Source: Phycisphaerales bacterium UBA6054
GTDB lineage: Bacteria > Planctomycetota > Phycisphaerae > Phycisphaerales > UBA1924
Assembly (NCBI GenBank): GCA_002429045.1
Contig: DIYM01000020.1
Span: 1-18,942, forward strand
DNA length: 18,942 nt
Direction: 5' to 3'
The stretch's first letter is position 1, and every line of letters starts with the position of its first letter. The position numbers and the translations under genes were made by a program. Under the pieces are notes generated by a model. It was not told the DNA's origin, made no database searches, and was given only the letters and a program-made list of their open reading frames with translations. Shown here piece after piece: positions 1 to 7,684 of this stretch.

Positions 1-123
1 ACCACCGCGCGGAAGACCACCGCCGCCCGCAAGCCGGTCGCCCGGAAGAACAACCGCAAGGCGGTCGTCGGGCGGATCGGCAACGCGAAGAACAACACGC
101 GTCGCACCCGCCGAGCCGCCTGA
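1..123 (+). CDS. C-terminal tail of a very basic protein (5' end outside window)
   Basis: The reading frame is open from the first base of the window and stops at TGA 121-123, giving the last 40 residues of a protein. The tail is almost entirely Lys, Arg, Ala, Thr and Asn, with AARK/VARK/RTRR-type clusters and no acidic residue. Such tails occur on histone H1-like proteins, on extended HU proteins and on some ribosomal or RNA-binding proteins, where they bind nucleic acid. The folded part lies upstream, so I cannot say which of these it is. The frame is supported by the strong hairpin terminator that starts 25 bases after the stop. The next gene faces it tail to tail. Confidence 0.72.
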   Translation, partial: TTARKTTAARKPVARKNNRKAVVGRIGNAKNNTRRTRRAA

Positions 124-147
124 GCCGATCGCTCCGAAGGTCTCACC

Positions 148-186
148 ACCGCCCGACGGCGTGCGCGCCGCCGGGCGGTTTCTTTG
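148..186 (+). terminator. Rho-independent terminator
   Basis: A 14-bp stem with one mismatch (arms 148-161 and 166-179) closes a 4-base loop TGCG and runs into TTTCTTT. It lies between the stops of two convergent genes (121-123 on plus, 208-210 on minus). The U-rich tail follows on the plus strand, so it mainly ends the basic-tail gene; it may also act on the opposite strand. The right arm shares CGCCGGGCGG with the terminator at 11601-11625. Confidence 0.85.
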
Positions 187-207
187 TTCGTTGGATCGGT
201 CGCGAGA

Positions 208-2832
208 TCAGATCGCGGCTGTCTCGGCGGATGGCTGCGCGACCTCGGAATCGGACGCGGCGCCGTAGCGCTCGTGCACATCCCGATGCACCCGCCAGTA
301 GTGCTCGAAGCTGGCATCGAAGGTCATGGTCTTCATGAACTTGGTCGCGGCCCGGCCCATCGACCGACGCCCGGGCTCGTCGCACGCCAGTTCGACGATC
401 GCGTCGGTCCAGCGGGCGGGGTCCTCGGCCGGCAGGACATGCCCCGTCTCTCCGTCGCGGACGACCTCCTGCGGCCCCCCGACATCGGTCACGAGCACCG
501 GCATGCCCGAAGCCTGCGATTCCATCACCACCTGACCGAGCGTGTCGGTCGTCGACGGGAACGCGAAGAGATCGCAGGACGCATAGAGCGCAGACAGTTC
601 TTCGCCGTGCCGGAAGCCGAGGAAGTGAGCGCGATGGCCTCGGAGATCTCGCTCCATGCTCTCGCGGTAGGGCCCGTCGCCGATCACGACCAGGTCCGCA
701 TCCACGCCTCGCTCGGCGCACCGCCCGACGACCTTCGGCCAGATCGCGGTCAGGTTGGGGAGGTTCTTCTCGACGCTCACCCGCCCGCAGAACAGGACCT
801 TGACCGAGTCGCGGGCGATGCCGTGCTCATCCCAGACAGACGGATCGCGGAACCCGGGCGAGAAGTGCCGATCGTCGTAGCCCGCGCGGAGACGGACGAT
901 CGAGTCGTCTTGGATCCCGAGCCCTCGCAGCGAGTCGGCGTAATCCGCCGATCGGGTGAAGACCGCCTTGAAGGGCTTGTAGAAACCGCTCATGACCTTC
1001 TCGCACGTCACGGTGGCGGCGCGGTCGTCGAAGAGGCGATCGACATACGCCGGGAAGTCCGTGTGGTAGACGCCCACCACCGGGACGCGGAGCAGTTTGG
1101 CCGCGAGCATCCCGACGGCGCCCACGGTGCCCGGGGTGGAGATGTGGATCACATCGGGGCGGACCTGGTCGGCGTACCGGAGCATCTTGAGGATGGGCGG
1201 CAGCGCGATCTCCAGGTTGTCGTACTTGGGCATCTTCGTGGCGAAGACCGGATCGAAGTTCTTGATGTTCGGGAGGTCCTTGACCGGGATGTCCAGCCGC
1301 GTGGAAGTGACCACGGTGAGATCACGCCCGGTATCGTGGGCCTGGCGGGCGGCGTTCTGGATGAAGCGGCACACACCGTTGACGTCCGCGAGCGTGTCGG
1401 TGAACTTCATGACACGCAGCGGTCTCGCCTGCTCGGCGGGGTCGTGCGCACCGGTCTCTTGCTGAAACTGATCCACGAATCGACGCTCCTTGTTCTGGCA
1501 GAACAGGCTGATAATGTACGGCAGCTGCGCTGCCTGGAGGATCAGATACCCTGTGATGTGTTCGAGAATCTTCGACGCGTCTTTCTTCTTGATCGCCTTG
1601 CCCGCCGACGACTCCATCGCTTTGCCGAGAGTCTGGATTACGTCGGCGACGAACTCTGCCATCTCATCGTGCTGGCTGGCGGCGGTGCCGTCCATCCACG
1701 CCTCGGGGTCCATCCGGTCCTTGAGGTTCGGGTACTTGGCCAGCAGCGGCTTGAACTCCTCACGCAGCGCCTTGAGCACCGGCGAGGGCTTGCTGGCTTT
1801 CTTGCCCAGCCATATCTTCCGGGCGGCGGTGTAGGCGAGCACACGCTTCTTGCTCGGAGCGTTCGCGTCGACCCCGAAGAACCGCAGGAACTTCGCGCTC
1901 ACGTACCGACCGGTCGGCGATCGGCGTTTGAAGTGCTGCCTGGCGAAGTGGTTCGCGCCCACGGTTGAGATCTGGTGCGCGAGCAGCGCCGCGTGCCCGC
2001 CCTGCCCGCCCGCGGTCGCGCGTCCCTGCCCGATGCGCCGCACGAAATCCTGCGCGGTCACCGTCTCGTGCTCCCGCGCCCGGATCGCCGTCCACGTCCG
2101 CCCGACGTTCAGCAGCGCGTGGTCGTCCGAGCCTCCCGTGCGCGACTTCTCCCACACACGCGCCCACGCCGGTTCGATCCCGTGCCGATCGATCAGTTCC
2201 TGGGTCTTCGCGGGCGTCAGCGTGTCGAGATACCGCGCGATCGCCCGGTTGAGCGTGTCGTCGTGAGCCCCGTTCACCTCCTCGAAACTCTTGAACAGCA
2301 GCGCCGCCCGCTCGATGTGCCACCGGCTCAGCCTGCCGTTCTGCACGTACAGCGGGTGGGCGAACGAGTGCGGCAGGTTCCGCTCGCCCAGCCACGCCGC
2401 GAAGGCGTACACATCGTCTCGCAGCCCGCACGCGTCGATCTCATCGTGGAGTTCCGGGGTCAGGTCCCACACCAGGACGTGCAGCAGGCAGCGGTCCTCC
2501 GGGAAGTGGACCGACACCTCCTCGCCGACGACGAAGTTCTGGAATCCCCGGTCCACGAGTTCCATCGCGCCGTCGATCGTGTCGTGGTCAGTGATGGTCA
2601 CCAGATCCATCCCGCGTGCGATCGCCTGGTCGTACACACGCTCGGGCTCGGAGTACGACTCGGGGCACCCGATCAGGCCCGCGGCGGCGATGACCGGCTT
2701 GCTCGACGCGTGCGAGTGGCAGTGCGTGTCCATCCGGAGCACGCGGGTGTCCGAGCGCGCGGCGCGCGCGGGCTCCCGGGGCGGGCGATCGAACGCTGCA
2801 CGATGGGCATGATCGGTGTGGAGCGCGGTCAT
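208..2832 (-). CDS. PHP-domain / GT4 glycosyltransferase fusion protein
   Basis: 874 aa. Residues about 34-245 form a PHP phosphoesterase domain with its metal-site motifs: HCHSH (37-41), TDHDT (81-85), SFAHP near 158 and GGSDDH near 233-238. Residues about 472-852 form a GT4 (GT-B fold) glycosyltransferase resembling MgtA-type mannosyltransferases, with YHTDFPAYV, GRVSVEKN, IGDGPY and a PSTTDTLGQVVMES nucleotide-sugar motif. In that motif the first of the two usual acidic residues is Asp. The roughly 200-residue middle is basic and helical, with a hydrophobic run near 426-444 that might touch the membrane; I recognise no domain there. Expected role: transfer of a sugar from a nucleotide donor to a lipid or surface glycan; the PHP substrate is unknown. 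The start at 2832 is chosen because GAGG lies 8 bases upstream. An ATG at 2889 adds only a low-complexity Arg/Ala leader and sits too close to a TACGCT -10-like box. Confidence 0.9.
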   Translation of the reverse strand: MTALHTDHAHRAAFDRPPREPARAARSDTRVLRMDTHCHSHASSKPVIAAAGLIGCPESYSEPERVYDQAIARGMDLVTITDHDTIDGAMELVDRGFQNFVVGEEVSVHFPEDRCLLHVLVWDLTPELHDEIDACGLRDDVYAFAAWLGERNLPHSFAHPLYVQNGRLSRWHIERAALLFKSFEEVNGAHDDTLNRAIARYLDTLTPAKTQELIDRHGIEPAWARVWEKSRTGGSDDHALLNVGRTWTAIRAREHETVTAQDFVRRIGQGRATAGGQGGHAALLAHQISTVGANHFARQHFKRRSPTGRYVSAKFLRFFGVDANAPSKKRVLAYTAARKIWLGKKASKPSPVLKALREEFKPLLAKYPNLKDRMDPEAWMDGTAASQHDEMAEFVADVIQTLGKAMESSAGKAIKKKDASKILEHITGYLILQAAQLPYIISLFCQNKERRFVDQFQQETGAHDPAEQARPLRVMKFTDTLADVNGVCRFIQNAARQAHDTGRDLTVVTSTRLDIPVKDLPNIKNFDPVFATKMPKYDNLEIALPPILKMLRYADQVRPDVIHISTPGTVGAVGMLAAKLLRVPVVGVYHTDFPAYVDRLFDDRAATVTCEKVMSGFYKPFKAVFTRSADYADSLRGLGIQDDSIVRLRAGYDDRHFSPGFRDPSVWDEHGIARDSVKVLFCGRVSVEKNLPNLTAIWPKVVGRCAERGVDADLVVIGDGPYRESMERDLRGHRAHFLGFRHGEELSALYASCDLFAFPSTTDTLGQVVMESQASGMPVLVTDVGGPQEVVRDGETGHVLPAEDPARWTDAIVELACDEPGRRSMGRAATKFMKTMTFDASFEHYWRVHRDVHERYGAASDSEVAQPSAETAAI

Positions 2833-2893
2833 GGCGAGCCTCGCAAGGGGTGATCCGTGCGGCCTCCGTGCCTGACGGGAGGCTCGCATCCAA

Positions 2894-2931
2894 GCGTATC
2901 TTCCTATGATTTAGGCACTTACCAGATACGC
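2894..2931. promoter_or_regulatory. Inverted repeat in divergent promoter region
   Basis: The 186 bases between the PHP-GT4 gene and the MBL gene hold an AT-rich island in an otherwise GC-rich sequence. Within it are perfect 8-bp inverted arms, GCGTATCT (2894-2901) and AGATACGC (2924-2931), with a 22-bp spacer, so the centres are 30 bp apart, about three helical turns. The left arm overlaps TACGCT (2898-2893, minus strand), a possible -10 box for the PHP-GT4 gene placing its mRNA start about 55 nt before the chosen start codon. This spacing suits a dimeric or looping regulator. Regulatory function is inferred. Confidence 0.45.
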
Positions 2932-3004
2932 CCTTCTTAACACTTCATTGTTGCCTCCGGGCGGTTCGTTCAGAAATCCGAACCTGCGGGCGCCCGCGCA
3001 GCCG

Positions 3005-3018
3005 TACGATCCCCGCCC
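3005..3018 (+). promoter_or_regulatory. -10-like box abutting the MBL-fold gene start
   Basis: TACGAT (3005-3010) is followed by 8 bases (CCCCGCCC) and then the ATG at 3019. A -10 box here would start the mRNA at or within a base or two of the ATG, giving a leaderless message. There is no Shine-Dalgarno sequence, which agrees. No good -35 hexamer is visible. Confidence 0.4.
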
Positions 3019-3741
3019 ATGGACACCCGCGTGATCTCGATCGGCAGCCTCTCGACCAACCCCATCTGGGACGAGCGCGAGCCCGCCCGCACCGGGCACA
3101 GCACGACCACGCTGGTGCGCACGGGCGACGCGGCGATCCTCGTCGATCCGGGGCTGCCCCCCGCGGCCCTCAAGGCCCGGCTGTCCGAGCGCGTCAACCT
3201 CGCACCGTCCGATATCACGCACGTGTTCCTGACGAGCTTCAGCCCCGAGTGCCGCCGGGCGCTCGAGATGTTCGACCGGGCCGAGTGGCTGCTCTCCGAG
3301 ACCGAACGCGAAACGGTCGGTGTGCCCATGGCCACCTCGCTCCAGCGCCTCGCCCAGACCGCCGAGGACCTGCGCAACGCGGGCGAAGACATGAGCGACG
3401 ACCAGAAGACCATGCTCGACATCGTCCGGCGCGACGTCGCGATCCTCTCACGCTGCCAGGCGGCCCCCGACTCGATCGCGCCGGGCGTGGACCTGTTCCC
3501 ACTGCCGGGCGTCACGCAGGGGATGTGCGGGCTGCTCCTCGCCGAGCCCACCCGCACCACACTCATCACCGGCGACGCCATCGCGACCCAGGACCATCTT
3601 GATCAGGGCAAGGTGCTGCCGACCTGCTGGAACCGCGAGAAGGCCCAGGAGAGTTTTCAGGAAGCGCTCGAGATCGCCGACGCACTGATCCTCGGGCGCG
3701 ACAACATGCTCACGAACCCCACGGCTCGCGCGACGCTCTAG
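3019..3741 (+). CDS. Metallo-beta-lactamase-fold protein lacking the metal ligands
   Basis: 240 aa. The order of elements follows the MBL fold: an N-terminal strand pair, LVDPGLP (41-47), DITHVFLTSFSPE (65-77), PLPGVTQG (161-168), LITGDA (182-187) and LILGRDN (223-229). In active enzymes these positions carry THxHxDH, PGHT and PGHD. Here the histidines of all three are replaced (TSFSPE, GVT, GRD), while Asp43 and Asp186 remain. It therefore probably does not bind the usual two metals and may be a binding or regulatory protein, or use another chemistry. The insert at about 86-145 is helical and acidic. It is the first gene of a plus-strand run, 21 bases before the AlgJ/AlgX-like gene, which hints at a shared transcript. 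The fold is likely; the function is unknown. Confidence 0.82.
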   Translation: MDTRVISIGSLSTNPIWDEREPARTGHSTTTLVRTGDAAILVDPGLPPAALKARLSERVNLAPSDITHVFLTSFSPECRRALEMFDRAEWLLSETERETVGVPMATSLQRLAQTAEDLRNAGEDMSDDQKTMLDIVRRDVAILSRCQAAPDSIAPGVDLFPLPGVTQGMCGLLLAEPTRTTLITGDAIATQDHLDQGKVLPTCWNREKAQESFQEALEIADALILGRDNMLTNPTARATL

Positions 3742-3762
3742 ACTCCGGCGGGTAAACGGAAC

Positions 3763-5019
3763 GTGAGACGATCGCACCATATCTCGGGGGTCGGCGCTCT
3801 GCTGCTGCTCGCGGCCCCGATCCTCGGTGCGGCGATCTGGTCCGAGGATTCCCTGGACTTCGTGCGCCAGACCGAAAAAAGGCCGCCCGCGGCTTGGCCG
3901 GCGTTCTCTGCTCCTGGCGACCTGATCGACGCCGATACCTGGCGGCAGGCGGACCGGGCGATCGGCGACCGCATCCCATGGCGTGCGGCGCTCGTGCGCA
4001 CCAAGGTCGGCATCGAGACACGCGTGCTCGGTGATCGGTTGCTCGGCGTGCCGGGCGAGGAAAAGGTCGGGCTCGGGCGGGACGGATGGCTGTTCTACCT
4101 CGACAGCCTCGGGGCGATGACCGGCGATTCGGAGCAAGTCGCCCGCGCGCTCGCGGCTGCCGAATCCGCCGCCGCCTCCGAGGATTGGCGGGCAAGGCTG
4201 ATCCTGGTGCCGGCGCCCGACAAGGCCTCGCTCTACCCCGAGCAACTCAGCCGACCCCTCAAGCGGATGCTCGAGCCCCATGCCGGAAACCGCGGAGCAA
4301 TCAGAGACTGGTTCCGCCAGCCGGGTCTCCCCGATCGCGTCGACACCTGGGCGTACTTCAAAAGGGCGCAGGCATCTTCCGAGAAACCGCTGTACGAGCC
4401 GACCGGTTCGCACCACTCTTCCTTCGGGTCCATGGTGCTCGCGCACGCGATGCTCGACGCGATCGATCCGTCGCTCTGGGAGCCGAACTTGATCACGCAC
4501 CGTGCCACAGTGCGTTACCAGTCTGGGTTGAGCACGCTGGCGGGGTTCTTCGATCGCATCGAATCCTGGGAACGTTTCGAGATCGTGCGGCCCGGCATCG
4601 AGACAGAGGCCTTCATCCACGACGGAAACTTGATCCCGAACGCCGATCGTGCGCCGAACGGTCCCGGCGCCAACGATCTTCCGGCTCGGTACATCAACCG
4701 GTCAGCGGGCCCCCCGCTCGTCGACGGGCGTACGCTCATCGTCCACGACTCGTTCATCGCCGGGTACCTTCGCCCGACGCTGAGCAGGTTTTTTTCCGAT
4801 GTCACCTTCATCCATTACCGCCTGATCACGCCGGGCGATCTGCAAGACGCTCTGCGGGATTACGACCTCGTGGTGCTCGAGTTCGTCGAGCGGAGCGCCC
4901 GCCAGACCCTGCAGGGCTTTTTTTCGAAGCGTGAACCCGCGGGGAAGGACGCGATACGCCGGCGTGTGTCGCTTCCGGTTGAAAGGCGCGCCGCACCAAA
5001 CGGGCAGCCGCCGCCTTGA
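3763..5019 (+). CDS. AlgJ/AlgX-like SGNH-type polysaccharide O-acetylation protein
   Basis: 418 aa with a GTG start. Residues 9-27 form a hydrophobic signal anchor, so the rest is probably exported. Family features: GRDGWLFYLDS (105-115), LILVPAPDKASLYPEQL (146-162), a GSHHSSFG block (215-222), and LIVHDSFIAGY (325-335) with Ser330 as the probable nucleophile. In AlgJ and AlgX this fold moves acetyl groups to polysaccharide hydroxyls using a Ser/His/Asp triad. The expected DxHW-type block here reads GSHHS, so the usual Asp and Trp are absent and His217 or His218 would be the base. The AlgI-type MBOAT gene follows after 33 bases, the classic partner supplying acetyl across the membrane. Two T7 runs lie in the 3' third (4789-4795, 4918-4924), but the frame is intact. 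The start is fixed by the signal anchor; no strong ribosome site is seen. Confidence 0.83.
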   Translation: MRRSHHISGVGALLLLAAPILGAAIWSEDSLDFVRQTEKRPPAAWPAFSAPGDLIDADTWRQADRAIGDRIPWRAALVRTKVGIETRVLGDRLLGVPGEEKVGLGRDGWLFYLDSLGAMTGDSEQVARALAAAESAAASEDWRARLILVPAPDKASLYPEQLSRPLKRMLEPHAGNRGAIRDWFRQPGLPDRVDTWAYFKRAQASSEKPLYEPTGSHHSSFGSMVLAHAMLDAIDPSLWEPNLITHRATVRYQSGLSTLAGFFDRIESWERFEIVRPGIETEAFIHDGNLIPNADRAPNGPGANDLPARYINRSAGPPLVDGRTLIVHDSFIAGYLRPTLSRFFSDVTFIHYRLITPGDLQDALRDYDLVVLEFVERSARQTLQGFFSKREPAGKDAIRRRVSLPVERRAAPNGQPPP

Positions 5020-5036
5020 TCATCGCCTCGGGGCGT

Positions 5037-5052
5037 TACACTCCGCGCACGC
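5037..5052 (+). promoter_or_regulatory. -10-like box just before the MBOAT start
   Basis: TACACT (5037-5042) lies 10 bases before the ATG at 5053, in the 33-base gap after the AlgJ/AlgX-like gene. It resembles the boxes at 3005 and 10745 and would give a leader of only a few bases. No Shine-Dalgarno sequence is present. It may be an internal promoter of the acetylation pair. Confidence 0.35.
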
Positions 5053-6480
5053 ATGGTGTTCTCGTCGCCGACATTCTTGTTCGTTTTCTTGCCGATCGTG
5101 CTCGCGTGCTACGCGCTGACGCCCAGGGCCGGGAAGAACACCGTCCTGCTGGCGAGCAGCCTCGTGTTCTATGCCTGGGGCGGGGGCTGGTTCCTCGGTT
5201 GGTTGCTCGCCAGCATCGCGGCGAACTGGGTGTTCGGGCTTCTCGCCCACGCCTGCAGGTCGCGCCGGCTGCGCATGCGGCTCCGCGTGACGGTTCTCGG
5301 ATCGGTCGCGTTCAACGTCGGACTCCTCGCCTGGTTCAAATACGCCAACTTCTTTGTGGATCAACTCAGCAGCGTCCTGGTGGCGATGGACGGCTCGCCG
5401 ATCGCTTGGTCCGCGGTCATGCTCCCGATCGGTATCTCGTTTTTTACATTCCAGGCAAACAGCTACGTCTTCGACATCGCCCAAGGCGACGCCGGGCTGA
5501 TGCGAAACCCCCTCGACTTTGCGCTCTATGTGTCGCTTTTTCCCCAACTCATCGCCGGGCCGATCGTGCGTTACCAAGAGATCGATCAGCAGATCCGCCG
5601 GCGGGCGTTCGGGGTCGAGAGCGTCTGCGTCGGGATGACGAGGTTCTCGTACGGGCTCTGCAAAAAGGTGCTTGTCGCCGACTCTGTCGCACCGCTGGCG
5701 GACGCGGCGTTCGCGCCGGGTGCGCAGCCGAGCGGCGCCGAGGCCTGGGTCGGAATCCTGGCCTACACCGTTCAGATCTACTTCGATTTTTCGGGCTACT
5801 CAGACATGGCCCTCGGACTCGGGCGCGTGTTCGGGTTTCGGTTCCCAGAGAACTTCGACCACCCGTACTCGTCCGCGAGTGTGACCGAGTTCTGGCGGCG
5901 GTGGCACATCACACTGTCGCGCTGGTTCCGCGATTACCTGTACATCCCGATCGGGGGTTCTCGCGCCGGTCGCGCACGCACGTACAGGAATCTCGCGGTC
6001 GTCTTCTTGGTCACCGGGCTCTGGCACGGAGCCAACTGGACGTTCGTCGCATGGGGCGTCTATCACGGTTTCTGGCTGATCGTGGAACGGGTCCGGGGGC
6101 GGCGCGAGCGCGCTCGCGGTCTCCGCCTGCTCGCCGCCCGCCTCGGCACCCTGCTGATTGTGATGGTCGGGTGGGTGCTCTTCCGGAGCCCATCGATGCC
6201 CGATGCGCTGGATTACGTGCACGCGATGGCTTCAGGCTGGTCAGGGTTCACGAGCCTGTCTCTGTTCACCGTTCAGTCCAATCAGGCCTGGCTGGCTCTG
6301 GCGATCGGATCGTTGTCGTTCGTCGCGCCGGCACGCTGGGCCATCGGGCCCCGGCTCGATTCCGGCGAAACCAGCCGCGACGGCATCCTGCGCCTCGCGG
6401 TGGCTCTGATCGGATTGCCCGTTGCGCTCCTGCTCGTCACCACCGGCACGTTCTCACCATTCCTGTACTTCCAGTTCTAA
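5053..6480 (+). CDS. AlgI-type MBOAT O-acyltransferase
   Basis: 475 aa, about the usual AlgI length, with ten or so hydrophobic segments spread along the chain. Diagnostic motifs: PIGISFFTFQ (125-134), LFPQLIAGPIVRYQE (162-176), FDFSGYSDMALGLG (244-257), EFWRRWHITLSRWFRDYLY (279-297) and TGLWHGANWTF (321-331). His325 is the conserved catalytic histidine of the MBOAT family and His285 the second conserved one. In alginate and related systems this inner-membrane protein passes acetyl groups across the membrane to a periplasmic AlgJ/AlgX-type partner; the upstream gene provides one. The glycan acceptor is unknown. The C-terminal quarter after about 385 is more variable, as is common. It ends 13 bases from the convergent cystathionine gamma-lyase gene with no clear terminator between. 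Confidence 0.95.
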   Translation: MVFSSPTFLFVFLPIVLACYALTPRAGKNTVLLASSLVFYAWGGGWFLGWLLASIAANWVFGLLAHACRSRRLRMRLRVTVLGSVAFNVGLLAWFKYANFFVDQLSSVLVAMDGSPIAWSAVMLPIGISFFTFQANSYVFDIAQGDAGLMRNPLDFALYVSLFPQLIAGPIVRYQEIDQQIRRRAFGVESVCVGMTRFSYGLCKKVLVADSVAPLADAAFAPGAQPSGAEAWVGILAYTVQIYFDFSGYSDMALGLGRVFGFRFPENFDHPYSSASVTEFWRRWHITLSRWFRDYLYIPIGGSRAGRARTYRNLAVVFLVTGLWHGANWTFVAWGVYHGFWLIVERVRGRRERARGLRLLAARLGTLLIVMVGWVLFRSPSMPDALDYVHAMASGWSGFTSLSLFTVQSNQAWLALAIGSLSFVAPARWAIGPRLDSGETSRDGILRLAVALIGLPVALLLVTTGTFSPFLYFQF

Positions 6481-6493
6481 CGGACCGGAAGCG

Positions 6494-7651
6494 TCACCCG
6501 ATCGCGCGGTCCAGGTCCGCGATCAGGTCGTCCGCGTCCTCGATGCCGACGCTCAGACGGATCAGATTATCGGTGATCCCCAGCTTCGCACGCTGGTCGG
6601 CGGGGACCGACGCGTGGGTCATGATCGCGGGGTGCTCGATGAGCGACTCCACGCCCCCGAGCGATTCGGCCAGCGCGAAGATCTTGACCTTCTCCAGCAT
6701 GGCGCGGGACTCATCGAGCCCGCCCTTGAGGTAGATCGTGACCATCCCGCCGAAGCCGCACATCTGTCTCTTGGCGATGGCGTGCTGCGGGTGGCTCTCC
6801 AGCCCGGGGTAGACGACCTTCTCGACCTTCGGGTGGGCGTCGAGGTGCTCGGCGACTCTCATCGCGTTCTCGCAGTGACGTTCCATGCGCACGTGCAGTG
6901 TCTTGGTCGAGCGCAGGAACAGGAAACACTCCTGGATGCCCGGCACCGCGCCCTCGGAGAGCTGGACGAACTTCATCCGCTCGAAGAGGCCGTCGTCGTT
7001 GGTCACCAGCACGCCGCCGATCGCGTCGGAGTGCCCGCCGATGTACTTCGTGGTCGAGTGGCAGACGATGTCGGCTCCCAGCGACAGCGGGTTCTGCAGG
7101 TACGGCGAGCAGAACGTGTTGTCGACCGCCAGGATCGCGCCCTTCTCCTTGGAGACCTCCGCGACCGCCTCGATGTCGATGATCTTCAGCGTCGGGTTGG
7201 TCGGCGTCTCCGCCCAGACGAGCTTGGTGTTGTCCTTGAACGCGCCCTTGAACGCCCCGAGATCGGTCATGTCGACCAGCGTGATCTCGATGCCCATCTG
7301 CGCGAACACCCGATGGAAGAGCCGGTTGGTCCCCCCGTACACGTCGTCGCAGAGCAGCACGTGGTCGCCCGCGCTGAGCAGGTGGAGCACCACGCCCGTC
7401 GCGGCCACGCCGGACGAGAACGCGAGCCCGTGCTTGCCGCCTTCGAGCGAAGCGATGTTGTCCTCGAAGGCCTTGCGCGTCGGGTTGGCGGCCCGCGAGT
7501 AGTCGTACTCCTCCACGATCACTCCGGGCGACTTCTGCACGAACGTCGAGGTCTGGTAGATCGGCGTGCAGATCGCACCGGTGCTGGGATCGGGAGTCTG
7601 ACCGGCATGGATCGCGCGGGTGCCAAAGCCGTGGGAGTCGTTGCTGCTCAA
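6494..7651 (-). CDS. Cystathionine gamma-lyase (PLP, Cys/Met metabolism family)
   Basis: 385 aa. A fold-type I PLP enzyme of the Cys/Met-metabolism family. Markers are HGFGTRAIHAGQ at the N-terminus, YSRAANPTR (51-59), Asp177 in AVDNTF (pyridine nitrogen), the PLP lysine Lys202 in STTKYIGGHSD, and SLGGVESLIEHPA near the C-terminus. The expected reaction is cystathionine to cysteine, 2-oxobutyrate and ammonia. Sequence alone does not cleanly separate gamma-lyase from gamma-synthase (metB); the cystathionine beta-synthase gene 33 bases upstream favours gamma-lyase and reverse transsulfuration. The start is TTG at 7651: it gives the standard family N-terminus and no ATG or GTG fits. No good ribosome site precedes it, so translation may depend on coupling to the upstream gene. 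Confidence 0.9.
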   Translation of the reverse strand: MSSNDSHGFGTRAIHAGQTPDPSTGAICTPIYQTSTFVQKSPGVIVEEYDYSRAANPTRKAFEDNIASLEGGKHGLAFSSGVAATGVVLHLLSAGDHVLLCDDVYGGTNRLFHRVFAQMGIEITLVDMTDLGAFKGAFKDNTKLVWAETPTNPTLKIIDIEAVAEVSKEKGAILAVDNTFCSPYLQNPLSLGADIVCHSTTKYIGGHSDAIGGVLVTNDDGLFERMKFVQLSEGAVPGIQECFLFLRSTKTLHVRMERHCENAMRVAEHLDAHPKVEKVVYPGLESHPQHAIAKRQMCGFGGMVTIYLKGGLDESRAMLEKVKIFALAESLGGVESLIEHPAIMTHASVPADQRAKLGITDNLIRLSVGIEDADDLIADLDRAIG

Positions 7652-7684
7652 AGGAAATCTCGCTTTGCTTAGAGTGTGTCTGTG

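Noticed and set aside
184..1968. Long plus-strand open frame opposite the PHP-GT4 gene
   Set aside because: Its product is Arg/His/Gly-rich with no family motifs and mirrors the codon pattern of the real minus-strand gene; GC-rich DNA creates such frames by default.
2833..2889. Earlier ATG for the PHP-GT4 protein at 2889
   Set aside because: It adds 19 Arg/Ala-rich residues, has no ribosome site and lies only 3 bases after a TACGCT box that may be the promoter; the 2832 ATG has GAGG at good spacing.
3448..4620. Minus-strand frame under the MBL and AlgJ/AlgX-like genes
   Set aside because: Composition and full overlap with two better-supported genes mark it as a shadow.
6481..6512. GGACCG...CGGTCC repeat at the convergent MBOAT/gamma-lyase ends
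   Set aside because: It has only 6-bp arms with a 19-base loop, no T run, and lies partly within the gamma-lyase coding end; too weak to call a terminator.
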